Assembly (NCBI GenBank): GCA_002471255.1
Contig: DKPP01000010.1
Span: forward strand, 1 to 64,000
Direction: 5' to 3'
Length of the DNA stretch: 64,000 nucleotides
From: Akkermansiaceae bacterium UBA7331
Lineage (GTDB): Bacteria > Verrucomicrobiota > Verrucomicrobiia > Verrucomicrobiales > Akkermansiaceae
Made by a program: the position numbers and the translations under genes. This document shows positions 45,520-54,003 of the stretch, one piece after another (the stretch's first letter is position 1; the number at the start of each line of letters is the position of its first letter). The notes under the pieces are model-generated. The model saw only the letters and a list, made by a program, of their open reading frames with translations. It had not been told where the DNA came from and did not search any database.

Positions 45520-47277
45520 TTAATCAATAGTTATATTCAATATTTTATATAAAATATCCTTAATTGTATTATAATTATTCGAAAGTTTTTTACTCCAATT
45601 GGTGACAAATATCTTTTGAATATTAAATATATCATCGGATGTTAATGTAGTCGAAATAAGTGAGGCGGCCAACTTATTAAATTTTTCTTTGAAGTCTTCG
45701 CTATCATCAATTTCTGATGAATCATCACAACAAGATATTTGTTTTGCGTATTCATCGTCCCAAATAATTTCTTCTGGGATATTGCATGGTAAAAAGAAAC
45801 AATTATCTTCAAAAAACTCTATACAATTTTTATATCTCTTTAGCGTAGTTTCTACAGTCTCGTTGCTATTTCTAACAATAATTTTTTTTGGATCTATTTT
45901 AAGGATATTTTCTAAATGGTTTTGCAGTTTTTCAATGGACTGGCTTTCATTAAAAGAAAATGTATTGAATTTCTGGAAATCGCCAGGGTTTTGATCTCCA
46001 TCAAAAATTATAAATTTATTAAAATCCTCTAAAGCAGAATAACTTCCAATGGATTTTTTGATTGAAGATTCTCCGCCTGGATGAATAATTACATTAATTT
46101 GATTTTGTAAATTTAATTTGTTAGCAACATGTTGTATGATAAGTTTTCCTAACCTATCTTCAACAACAATAGTTTTTTTGTTTTCAATGTCTTTTCCTAT
46201 GGCTAAAAATGCGGCAGATTGATGACATTTATTAATTATTTCTATTTTTTCGTCAGAAGTTTCATTAAATATTTTAATTGCATTGTCAGGAAGGCCTAAT
46301 ACAAATTCAGGAGAATGAGAAGAAATAATTATTTGTAACTTTTTAGATAGGCAAATGCTTTTAAGATGGTCGAATAATTTTTTTTGTGCTCCTGGATGTA
46401 AGCATACTTCAGGCTCATCTAATAAAACCAAAGTGCTATTTTGTATCTTATGTAATTTATGAATTAAAATAGCAATTGCGGTTTCTCCACTGCCTGCAAA
46501 TGCCTCGGAGTAATGTAATTTATTTGTTTTCAGGATTACAGATTTGGACCAAATTTTAAAAAATTTGTGACGGATAATTTTCCCAGATATGTATTTCTTT
46601 TCAAGAATCTCAGAAATAATATTAAGTTCTATAGGCGTTAAATCGACAGGTTTTTCTACTTGTGGAACGCCTTTAACTTTATACATAATATTTTTATTAA
46701 GAGAATTAAATAATTTTTTTGATTTTTTTCTTAAATAGTTATTTTCTTCTTTTACTGTTTTATTTTTAATAAAATATTTATAAACATCAAATGCTGATAA
46801 AATGGAATGAAAATCGATGTAAGTACATGGCATTTTAATCTGTTTTGTTCGTTTTGTGTCACCCATGCCGTATTTTTTTACGGGTTTTGCTGTTTCCCAA
46901 TAATCTAGTGTGTCTTTTCTTGGCGCTCTCTGGATTAAAACTTCCTTAGGCTGGGTGTTTCTTTTAGATGCATAGGCATATATTAAGCAATTTCGTTGAT
47001 TATTGGAATCGACTATCGGATCCATTTCCGTGGAAAACCAATGATCTCCTATGTTAAAACTCTCTGGACAACCATATAATGCTTTTAAAATAGAGCTTTT
47101 ACCTGTGCCGTTTTTCCCTACTAAGACGGTAATAGGGAAATCAAAGGTTATTTTAGTGTCTTGGGTAAAGTTTTTATATTTAGGAAACCTGATGTAGTCT
47201 ATATATTTAATAAATTTATTATTTTTTTTGTTTTTTAATATTAGATTTACATAATTTTGTTTTGTTGGTTTCGTCAT
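45520..47277 (-). CDS. OLD/GajA-like ATPase-TOPRIM nuclease
   Basis: A 585-residue protein with an ABC-type ATPase followed by a TOPRIM nuclease domain. Walker A is 'TVLVGKNGTGKSS' (about 51-62), the signature-like stretch is 'AFAGSGETAIAIL', Walker B 'STLVLLDEPEVCLHPG' (near 285) and the His switch 'IIISSHSPEF'. The TOPRIM part has 'TIVVEDRLGK' (Glu near 370) and 'IIFDGDQNPGD' (Asp-x-Asp near 427). OLD-family proteins act in phage defence; GajA of Gabija has this layout but is paired with a UvrD-like GajB, which is absent. This is probably a stand-alone (class 1) OLD nuclease. Inverted IS30 copies flank it. Confidence 0.85.
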   Translation of the reverse strand: MTKPTKQNYVNLILKNKKNNKFIKYIDYIRFPKYKNFTQDTKITFDFPITVLVGKNGTGKSSILKALYGCPESFNIGDHWFSTEMDPIVDSNNQRNCLIYAYASKRNTQPKEVLIQRAPRKDTLDYWETAKPVKKYGMGDTKRTKQIKMPCTYIDFHSILSAFDVYKYFIKNKTVKEENNYLRKKSKKLFNSLNKNIMYKVKGVPQVEKPVDLTPIELNIISEILEKKYISGKIIRHKFFKIWSKSVILKTNKLHYSEAFAGSGETAIAILIHKLHKIQNSTLVLLDEPEVCLHPGAQKKLFDHLKSICLSKKLQIIISSHSPEFVLGLPDNAIKIFNETSDEKIEIINKCHQSAAFLAIGKDIENKKTIVVEDRLGKLIIQHVANKLNLQNQINVIIHPGGESSIKKSIGSYSALEDFNKFIIFDGDQNPGDFQKFNTFSFNESQSIEKLQNHLENILKIDPKKIIVRNSNETVETTLKRYKNCIEFFEDNCFFLPCNIPEEIIWDDEYAKQISCCDDSSEIDDSEDFKEKFNKLAASLISTTLTSDDIFNIQKIFVTNWSKKLSNNYNTIKDILYKILNITID

Positions 47278-47454
47278 TCAATGTATATATTTAATTTTAA
47301 TATTATTATTTTATTGTAAATGTATAATTCATATACATACGAAATATTATAATAATGTTAAAAATTAATGCAATGATTAAATAGTGTAAGCATTACTAAA
47401 ATTATTGACGTTATCTTAACTTTTTGTGAAATTTACATCTATTGCTCATTCAAA
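47278..47454. other. Upstream region of the OLD-like gene
   Basis: Very AT-rich, with no gene. It should hold the promoter of the leftward OLD-like gene. Confidence 0.4.
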
Positions 47455-48263
47455 TACAACGATAGACAAAATAGGAAGACTGAAGTCAATCACGACTTCA
47501 GGCTTCCTTAAAAGCGGTTGCGGCACTATATTCAAAGGTGTTCTAATCCAAAAATAGAAACACCGTTTCAATAAAACATTATACAGATACTGCTAAAAAT
47601 AGCTACTCCCTTTTAAGCGGTGCTCAACGCGATGATACCATGATTCCTCTTCATCATCTCATAGTATTTCTTATATCGCACGCTTCTTAGGACGTAATAA
47701 ATCAACTATTTCCCAAGAGATCCGACCCCATGACATCGCATCTGATACAACAGCACATTGATAGCTAGATCTCAAGCCTATCGACAAGATAGAGCAAAGA
47801 AAGGATTTAAGCTAAATAGAAATGAATGCTGCGCATTTATGTTGAATGTCTTATAAAATGGTTTATGGCTTCTAAATTTATAGCAGGTCGTCTTAAATCC
47901 ATATTAACGTTGTGTAATCAGTCACGAGCTAATCTATATGTGGATATATGAGCAGGCATGATATCCTATAAATATCTTCTGCGATTCCATCAGAAACGAT
48001 TCAGCCGCAGATCCTCAATAGATCTCCGAGGACGAATCAAAAACTAGACATCTATCTAACAGTGACTAATAGAAGTTAAAGCAAAAGCAGATATTGCGCA
48101 TATTGAGGCTGACCCTATTGAGTGTTGACAATCTAAGTATTGCATCTGTACATCTATTGCCCACAAGACAAGATTTGTTCAATTAAGAAAATTATACTCT
48201 TGCACAGCTCAAACAATGCATAACGACCTCGTGACAAATTGAAAGCTATTTTCAGTCTTAACT
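47455..48263 (+). pseudogene. Second IS30 copy, inverted and heavily decayed
   Basis: The sequence follows the first IS30 copy from its outer end (CAACGATAGACAAAA) through the HTH ('HSISYIARFLGRNKSTISQEIR'-like), the central region and the DDE start, with many stops and shifts. It breaks off at about 48263, in IS30 sequence 'CTCATTAAGACA', and joins the right direct repeat at the similar string CTCATCAAGACA. This indicates recombination at short shared sequence. Confidence 0.82.
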
Positions 48264-48264
48264 C

Positions 48265-48391
48265 TCATCAAGACACATCCTTTTGGGGGAAAGGCTGCCG
48301 GACCATATTTACCAAATGGGATATGAATGGAAGCGATTTCCGCAAGTAATGCTTTGAGGTCATTGGCTGTCGGTATGGGTGCATCTTGCAT
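48265..48391 (-). pseudogene. Truncated second copy of the DUF3820 gene
   Basis: The first ~42 codons are identical to those of the gene at 41607-41924 ('MQDAPIPTANDLKALLAEIA...'). The rest is replaced by IS30-derived sequence, which adds a chance tail. Not functional. Confidence 0.9.
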
Positions 48392-48411
48392 AATTGATGA
48401 ATGTAGAATAA

Positions 48412-48939
48412 TTATTCGGAAGATTGCGGTGGATAGGTAATTAGCAATTTTGTGCCGTCAATATACAATTTAAATTGCCCTTTTTCTACCTTACAAAGAA
48501 TATGCCAATGCACGCAACCACTAAATAAAGGGCGAATATACGCAGCATTGTCTTCTTGATCAAAGGAATAAACGCTGTAGTACGAGTTAGCTCTTCCTGA
48601 TGAATAAGTGTAAAAGAGGCTATCATTGATCCAACCTACATGCTTTGCTAATTGATTTTGATAAATCATTCCCTCAAGATTTATCTGTTTACTTAGGAAA
48701 CTCCCATCCGGCTTTTTAAAATCGATTTGATAATAACCGGAACCTTCGTCAGAGCCCATCGCTTTAGTCTCATTTGTAGTTTTTAGGGCAATTTGAAGAT
48801 CTTTTTTAGCAATTTCTGATTCCGCGATAATATTCGGAGTTTGACCTTGTTGAATAAGGTCACTCGACCAGAGAGGTTGTATTGCTAAAAACAATGTGCA
48901 TAGAGTAACAATGTGAATTCTGAAAATTTTGCTGTTCAT
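48412..48939 (-). CDS. Hypothetical exported protein
   Basis: A 175-residue protein with a signal peptide (MNSKIFRIHIVTLCTLFLAIQPLWSS). The mature part is beta-rich and polar ('GSGYYQIDFKKPDGSFLSKQINLEGM...NSYYSVYSFDQEDNAAYIRPLFSGCVHWHILCKVEKGQFKLYIDGTKLL'). I recognise no family; a periplasmic or surface role is likely. The 3' part of the gene is duplicated at 41945-42305. Confidence 0.7.
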   Translation of the reverse strand: MNSKIFRIHIVTLCTLFLAIQPLWSSDLIQQGQTPNIIAESEIAKKDLQIALKTTNETKAMGSDEGSGYYQIDFKKPDGSFLSKQINLEGMIYQNQLAKHVGWINDSLFYTYSSGRANSYYSVYSFDQEDNAAYIRPLFSGCVHWHILCKVEKGQFKLYIDGTKLLITYPPQSSE

Positions 48940-48995
48940 ATTGTGAATGTGTTAGTGCTTTGCTTAATAACCTGGCGTAAATTGATCACTCTTTT

Positions 48996-49712
48996 TTACA
49001 AACCGCCTATATCGCGAATGGAGCTAAGCCACCGGTGAATAGCTTTGGCGCATTCATTAGGATCATCGATAATGATACGGTGCCCCACGTTATTTAAAGC
49101 AATGGTATCGCCTTTTAATAGGGAATCCATATATTGGGTGAACTTTAAATCATTTTGTCCGGTAATCCATAATTGAGGGCAAGGGATTTGGGCTAGTGGT
49201 TCTCTCAGATCTTCCTGTTTGCCCACCGACCATTCCATGAATCCTCTGGCTATAGCCTTTTTCCATGATTTTAACGTGTTTCGATCGCGTTTGGTGGGGC
49301 TTTGTAAGACTTCTTGTGAATCCCATTCTTGAAGGAAGTCCGACCAAGGTAAATTAAGGCATTTGACGGCCCATTGGGTGTCTATTTCTCGTCTTTTCGC
49401 TCGCTCCTGTTCATTAGAAAGCCCGGGGTTAGAGCTGATAAAGATAGCGGCTTTCCATAATGGGGGGTAGGCAAGCAAGGCTTGCATAGCGAGTCTGCCA
49501 CCTAGTGAGTAGCCACAGATGATGGGATGTTTATCTTGCGCTCCAATCTCCGAGCAAAGGATTTTACCCATTTCATGAAGAGACTTGGGGCAACATTCCA
49601 GATGTTTCCATAAGTTAATGGTGCGACATTTGTGACCTTGACTTTCAAGGCCGGTGATGACCGGTTCCCAGTCATGAATATCGCCTAAATTACCATGTAG
49701 TAGCCAAATCAT
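48996..49712 (-). CDS. menH: MenH-like alpha/beta hydrolase
   Basis: A 238-residue alpha/beta hydrolase. It opens with the oxyanion-hole motif 'WLLHGNLGD', has the nucleophile elbow 'CGYSLGGRLAMQALLAYPPLWKAAIFISSNPGL' (Ser93) and a late 'LNNVGHRIIIDDP' with the catalytic His. The 'GYS(M/L)GGRLA...SPGL...R' pattern is characteristic of MenH, which makes SHCHC in menaquinone synthesis. No other men genes are nearby, so this could be a relative with another substrate. Confidence 0.72.
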   Translation of the reverse strand: MIWLLHGNLGDIHDWEPVITGLESQGHKCRTINLWKHLECCPKSLHEMGKILCSEIGAQDKHPIICGYSLGGRLAMQALLAYPPLWKAAIFISSNPGLSNEQERAKRREIDTQWAVKCLNLPWSDFLQEWDSQEVLQSPTKRDRNTLKSWKKAIARGFMEWSVGKQEDLREPLAQIPCPQLWITGQNDLKFTQYMDSLLKGDTIALNNVGHRIIIDDPNECAKAIHRWLSSIRDIGGL

Positions 49713-49756
49713 AGTATTATCTTACGATTTGACTCTGTGAGGTCAATATCGGGATA

Positions 49757-49793
49757 GAAAAAACCGACGGTAATGTAAACACTACCGTCGGTT
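49757..49793 (-). terminator. Terminator downstream of carB
   Basis: On the minus strand: AACCGACGGTAGTG TTTACA TTACCGTCGGTT followed by a T run. It lies 20-odd bases after the carB stop and separates it from the MenH-like gene. Confidence 0.9.
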
Positions 49794-49813
49794 GTAAAGA
49801 ATGTATTTGCCGA

Positions 49814-52800
49814 TTAGGCGTTATGGTATTCTTGTAAAGAACGTGGCTCAGTCTTACCGGCTTGAGCAGAGCGAATACCTTCAACAGTAGCCTTAGCTGC
49901 TGCGATTGTGGTCATGTAAGGAATCTTCTGCTGGATGGATTGCATGCGGATGAAGGAATCATCAATCATGCTAGCACGGTCAACCGGAGTATTGATGATT
50001 AAGTCGATTTGCTTGTTCTTAATCATATCACCCAAGTTAGGACGACCTTCATGAAGTTTGGAAACAACTTCCGGATTGATACCTACGGATTGCAAGTGAG
50101 CTGCGGTACCTTCTGTGGATACGATAGCAAAACCTAAGCTCATCAAGTCGCGAACGATAGGTTCAATATACTTCTTATCACGATCGGAAACGGTGACCAA
50201 TACCTTACCTGCTGTCGGAAGGATGCAACCTGCTGCTTCTTGTGCCTTGTAGTAAGCCATGCCGAAGTTATCAGCGATGCCCATTACTTCACCGGTAGCG
50301 CGCATTTCAGGTCCAAGTACAGGGTCGACTTCAGGGAACATATTGAATGGGAATACAGCTTCCTTCACACCAACGAATCGGCAAGGTTGCGGTTGTACGC
50401 CTAATTCCTTAAGAGTCTTGCCTAACATGATTTCGGTGGCATAGCGAGCCATAGAAATGTTGGTTACTTTGGAAACGATTGGCACGGTACGAGAGGCACG
50501 TGGGTTTGCTTCGATGATGTACACTTGGTCATCACAGATAGCGAACTGCACGTTAAGGATGCCCTTTACGTTGAAGTCTTTAGCAATAAGAGATGCTTGT
50601 TCTTCGATGGTGCGGATATGCTTAGGATCGATTGTTACCGGTGGGATGGCACAAGCGGAGTCACCGGAGTGAATACCGGCAAGTTCGATGTGTTCCATAA
50701 CGGTCGCAACGAAGGTGTCGGTTCCGTCTGCTAAAGCGTCCACTTCGGCTTCGATAGCGTTATCGAGGAAACGATCGATAAGCATTGGGTATTCAGGGCT
50801 TACCTGGATAGCTTCGATAGCATAGCGCTTGAGGTTTTCTTCATCATAGATGACTTCCATACCACGACCACCCAATACGAATGAAGGGCGAACCATGACC
50901 GGATAACCGATCTTGTTGGCTAATTCTACAGCTTCTTCCAAAGATCTGCCTGTACCACTTTCCGGCTGGCGGATGCCAAGAGCGATCATGCGCTCACGGA
51001 AGTACTCGCGGTCTTCTGCCAAACGGATGCCTTCAGGCTGGGTGCCGAGGATCTTCACGCCTGCGTCTTTAAGAGCTTGGGCGATGTTTAATGGAGTTTG
51101 ACCACCGAATTGAACGATAACACCTTCAGGTTTTTCCTTATCGTAAATGGTTAATACGTCTTCAACGGTAACAGGTTCAAAGTAAAGCTTGTTAGCGGTG
51201 TCGAAGTCGGTAGAAACCGTTTCAGGGTTACAGTTGATCATGATGGACTCATAACCTGCATCACGTAAAGTGAAAGCAGCGTGTACGCAAGTGTAGTCAA
51301 ACTCAATACCTTGACCGATACGGTTTGGACCACCACCGATGATCATGATCTTCTTGTTGTCGCTTACCGGTACTTCATCAGCTGCACCGGAGTAGGTGGA
51401 GTAGTAGTACTCGGCATTTTCCACACCACTTACAGGTACCTTGTTATAGGTTGCAATGATGTTGTTTTCGATACGACGAGCACGAATTTCTCTTTCTTCT
51501 ACCTTAAAGATCGGAGCGAGGTACTTATCGGAGAAACCTAAAACTTTTGCTTGTTTTAAGATTTCAACCGGCATGCTTTCCCAGTTGTATTGATCAAGAG
51601 AAAGATCAAAGTCAGCCAATTCCTTCATTTCGTTGATGAAATAGGAAGAGATCTTGGTTAATTTGATGATTTCCTCTGCCGGGGTGCCACGAAGAAGTAA
51701 TTCGTAGATTTGGAAGAAACGTTCGCTGTTACCGTAGGTAATCTTTTCACGAAGTTCCGGAGTAGGTGTTTCTTGTAATTTGGCAACACGACCTAAGCCG
51801 CTGCGACCGATTTCAAGAGAACGTACTGCCTTTTGGAAGGATTCTTTGAAGTTTTTGCCAATGCTCATTACTTCACCAACAGCCTTCATCTGAGTGCCCA
51901 ATTTGTCAGCAGCTTTTGGGAACTTTTCAAATGCCCAACGTGCAAACTTGGTTACTACATAGTCACCGTATGGTTCGTATTTTTCCAATGATCCTTTGCG
52001 CCAGTATGGCAACTCATCCATCGTGATGCCGGAAGCAAGCTTTGTGGAAACGGAGGCAATTGGGAAACCTGTAGCCTTGGATGCCAAAGCGGAGGAACGA
52101 GAAGTACGAGGGTTGATTTCGATAACGATGATACGATCGTCTTCACGGTTGTGGGCAAACTGTACGTTTGTACCACCTGTTACACCAATGGCTTCCAAGA
52201 TACGATAAGAGTAATCTTGTAAGAGGTCTTGAATCTTTTGAGAAACCGTCAACATTGGAGCTACACAGAAGCTATCACCGGTATGTACGCCCATTGGGTC
52301 AACGTTTTCGATGAAACAAACAGTGATCTTTTGCCCCTTAGAGTCACGAACTACTTCCAATTCAAGTTCTTCCCAGCCGAGTACGCATTCTTCAACCAAA
52401 ACTTGGTTGATCAATGATGCGGCAATACCTCTAGGAACAATTTCACGAAGTTCTTCTACGTTATAAACGATACCGCCGCCTGTGCCACCCATGGTGTAGG
52501 CAGGGCGTAAAACTACCGGATAACCTAATTCGTTAGCAATCTTTTCAGCTTCTTCTACGGTGTAAATAGGTTCGGAACGAGCTACCGGTACGCCGATTTT
52601 GGTCATCGTTTCTTTGAAGATGATGCGGTCTTCACCACGAGCGATAGCGTCAAGGTCTACACCGATTACTTCTACACCATTTTTAGCGAGAATGCCTTCT
52701 TCATGAAGCTTGGAAGCCAAGTTAAGGGCAGTCTGACCACCTAAGTTTGGCAATAATGCATCTGGTTTTTCCTTCTCGATGACAGCTGTGATGCGCTCTA

Positions 52801-53011
52801 CGGTAAGGGGTTCGATATAGGTATGGTCAGCCATACCTGGGTCGGTCATAATCGTTGCAGGATTGGAATTGACCAATACCACTTCATAGCCCTCAGCTCT
52901 TAAAGCTTTACATGCTTGAGTGCCGGAGTAGTCGAACTCACATGCTTGACCAATGATGATAGGTCCGGAGCCGATAATAAGAATTTTGCGGATATCTTCG
53001 CGTTTTGCCAT
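49814..53011 (-). CDS. carB: Carbamoyl-phosphate synthase large subunit
   Basis: The 1065-residue large subunit of carbamoyl-phosphate synthase. Both ATP-grasp halves are present: 'KILIIGSGPIIIGQACEFDYSGTQACKALRAEG' at the start and 'IMIIGGGPNRIGQGIEFDYTCVHA' at about residue 555, with 'RPAYTMGGTGGG' and 'RPSFVLGGRGMEV' and the matching 'EINPRTSRSSALASKATG' / 'EANPRASRTVP'. The C-terminal MGS-like allosteric domain ends the protein. It supplies carbamoyl phosphate for pyrimidine and arginine synthesis. carA is not adjacent in this window. Confidence 0.98.
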   Translation of the reverse strand: MAKREDIRKILIIGSGPIIIGQACEFDYSGTQACKALRAEGYEVVLVNSNPATIMTDPGMADHTYIEPLTVERITAVIEKEKPDALLPNLGGQTALNLASKLHEEGILAKNGVEVIGVDLDAIARGEDRIIFKETMTKIGVPVARSEPIYTVEEAEKIANELGYPVVLRPAYTMGGTGGGIVYNVEELREIVPRGIAASLINQVLVEECVLGWEELELEVVRDSKGQKITVCFIENVDPMGVHTGDSFCVAPMLTVSQKIQDLLQDYSYRILEAIGVTGGTNVQFAHNREDDRIIVIEINPRTSRSSALASKATGFPIASVSTKLASGITMDELPYWRKGSLEKYEPYGDYVVTKFARWAFEKFPKAADKLGTQMKAVGEVMSIGKNFKESFQKAVRSLEIGRSGLGRVAKLQETPTPELREKITYGNSERFFQIYELLLRGTPAEEIIKLTKISSYFINEMKELADFDLSLDQYNWESMPVEILKQAKVLGFSDKYLAPIFKVEEREIRARRIENNIIATYNKVPVSGVENAEYYYSTYSGAADEVPVSDNKKIMIIGGGPNRIGQGIEFDYTCVHAAFTLRDAGYESIMINCNPETVSTDFDTANKLYFEPVTVEDVLTIYDKEKPEGVIVQFGGQTPLNIAQALKDAGVKILGTQPEGIRLAEDREYFRERMIALGIRQPESGTGRSLEEAVELANKIGYPVMVRPSFVLGGRGMEVIYDEENLKRYAIEAIQVSPEYPMLIDRFLDNAIEAEVDALADGTDTFVATVMEHIELAGIHSGDSACAIPPVTIDPKHIRTIEEQASLIAKDFNVKGILNVQFAICDDQVYIIEANPRASRTVPIVSKVTNISMARYATEIMLGKTLKELGVQPQPCRFVGVKEAVFPFNMFPEVDPVLGPEMRATGEVMGIADNFGMAYYKAQEAAGCILPTAGKVLVTVSDRDKKYIEPIVRDLMSLGFAIVSTEGTAAHLQSVGINPEVVSKLHEGRPNLGDMIKNKQIDLIINTPVDRASMIDDSFIRMQSIQQKIPYMTTIAAAKATVEGIRSAQAGKTEPRSLQEYHNA

Positions 53012-53232
53012 CGTGTAGTACCTCTATTTTTGTCCGGGGTGAATAAAAAATAATGGAAAAATAGGCCCGCTCCAAGGTGCGCTGCTTTGTACTGCGTCGG
53101 CATCCCCGGCACATGACCTAACACAGCCTATAGGATACAGTCAGCTAAGTCAATGTCAGAATATACACATTTGTACTATTTATATTACAGAATGGGGGAT
53201 TCTTAAGTACAAATGACACAATATCGCCGGAC

Positions 53233-53994
53233 TTAGCGACTAGGTGAGACGATCTCGATGTGGTGAGATTGGAATCTTTCTATATGACTATCGGATAGAT
53301 TTTCGTTGGTGATAATCGTCTTGATATGATCAATCTTCGCGGGATAAAAGGCTAAGCTTGATTTGATGTTATCAACTGTGCTGACTAAAATAAGCTTAGT
53401 TTCAGGTTTTAGGAGTGTTTTGATAAACTCTGCCCTCTCTCTTGAGTAATATCCGGCTCCATATTCAGGGTCAATGATATCCGGACAGAGCACCATGGTA
53501 TGGATGCCAATCATTTCAATTGATTGAGCTGCAGATTGACCTAATAAAATACCTGAATCTTTGTCCAACGCGCCACCTGACAAATAAATGGTAATTTCAT
53601 TTTTTTCGTGGAGTACATTGGCTACTTCAAGACTATTGGTTACGACACCTAATTCTTGATCGGTTAAGTGTGTCGCGATCGTATGCCCTATTTTGCCCCC
53701 ATCCAAAAATACGCACTCGCCTTTCTTGATAAAAGAGGTAGCCAGATTTGCCAAAGTCACAAATCGAGATGGCGTAGATTGCCTTTCCTCTTGGCAAGAA
53801 TGTTGGCGAATGGAAATCGCACCGCCGTGTACTCGCTTGATTAGGCCTCGTTCCTCTAGCAAGATGAGATCGGTGCGAATCGTCTCATCTGCCACATTAA
53901 GCTCAGCTGCCAAAAATTTAGTGCGGACAGCATGATGCTGTTTAAGTTTGTTTAGAATATATTCTAAACGCTGCGATCCTAAAAAATCAGGCAT
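53233..53994 (-). CDS. DeoR-family transcriptional regulator
   Basis: A 253-residue regulator. The N-terminal winged helix is typical: 'RLEYILNKLKQHHAVRTKFLAAELNVADETIRTDLILLEERGLIKRVHGGAI'. The C-terminal DeoR sensor domain has 'FLDGGKIGHTIATHL', 'VVTNSLEVANVL' and 'IYLSGGALD', which bind sugar-phosphate ligands in the family. Targets are unknown. It lies ten bases downstream of the Nudix-PPK2 gene and probably shares its transcript. Confidence 0.9.
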   Translation of the reverse strand: MPDFLGSQRLEYILNKLKQHHAVRTKFLAAELNVADETIRTDLILLEERGLIKRVHGGAISIRQHSCQEERQSTPSRFVTLANLATSFIKKGECVFLDGGKIGHTIATHLTDQELGVVTNSLEVANVLHEKNEITIYLSGGALDKDSGILLGQSAAQSIEMIGIHTMVLCPDIIDPEYGAGYYSRERAEFIKTLLKPETKLILVSTVDNIKSSLAFYPAKIDHIKTIITNENLSDSHIERFQSHHIEIVSPSR

Positions 53995-54003
53995 ATGGAT
54001 AAT

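Larger units (their letters stand above)
41799..48780. repeat. ~515-base direct repeats bounding a 6-kb island
   Basis: Bases about 41799-42312 and 48265-48780 are ~95% identical in the same orientation. They cover the 5' part of the DUF3820 gene and the 3' part of the neighbouring exported-protein gene. The left copy has the DUF3820 gene complete and the exported gene truncated; the right copy is the reverse. The original pair was therefore split by material now lying between the repeats. Confidence 0.9.

Noticed and set aside
45520..47277. A complete Gabija system
   Set aside because: No UvrD-like helicase gene (GajB) is adjacent; IS30 remnants lie on both sides.
52900..53124. Small minus-strand frame overlapping the start of carB
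   Set aside because: It overlaps the conserved carB N-terminus in another frame and shows no independent support.
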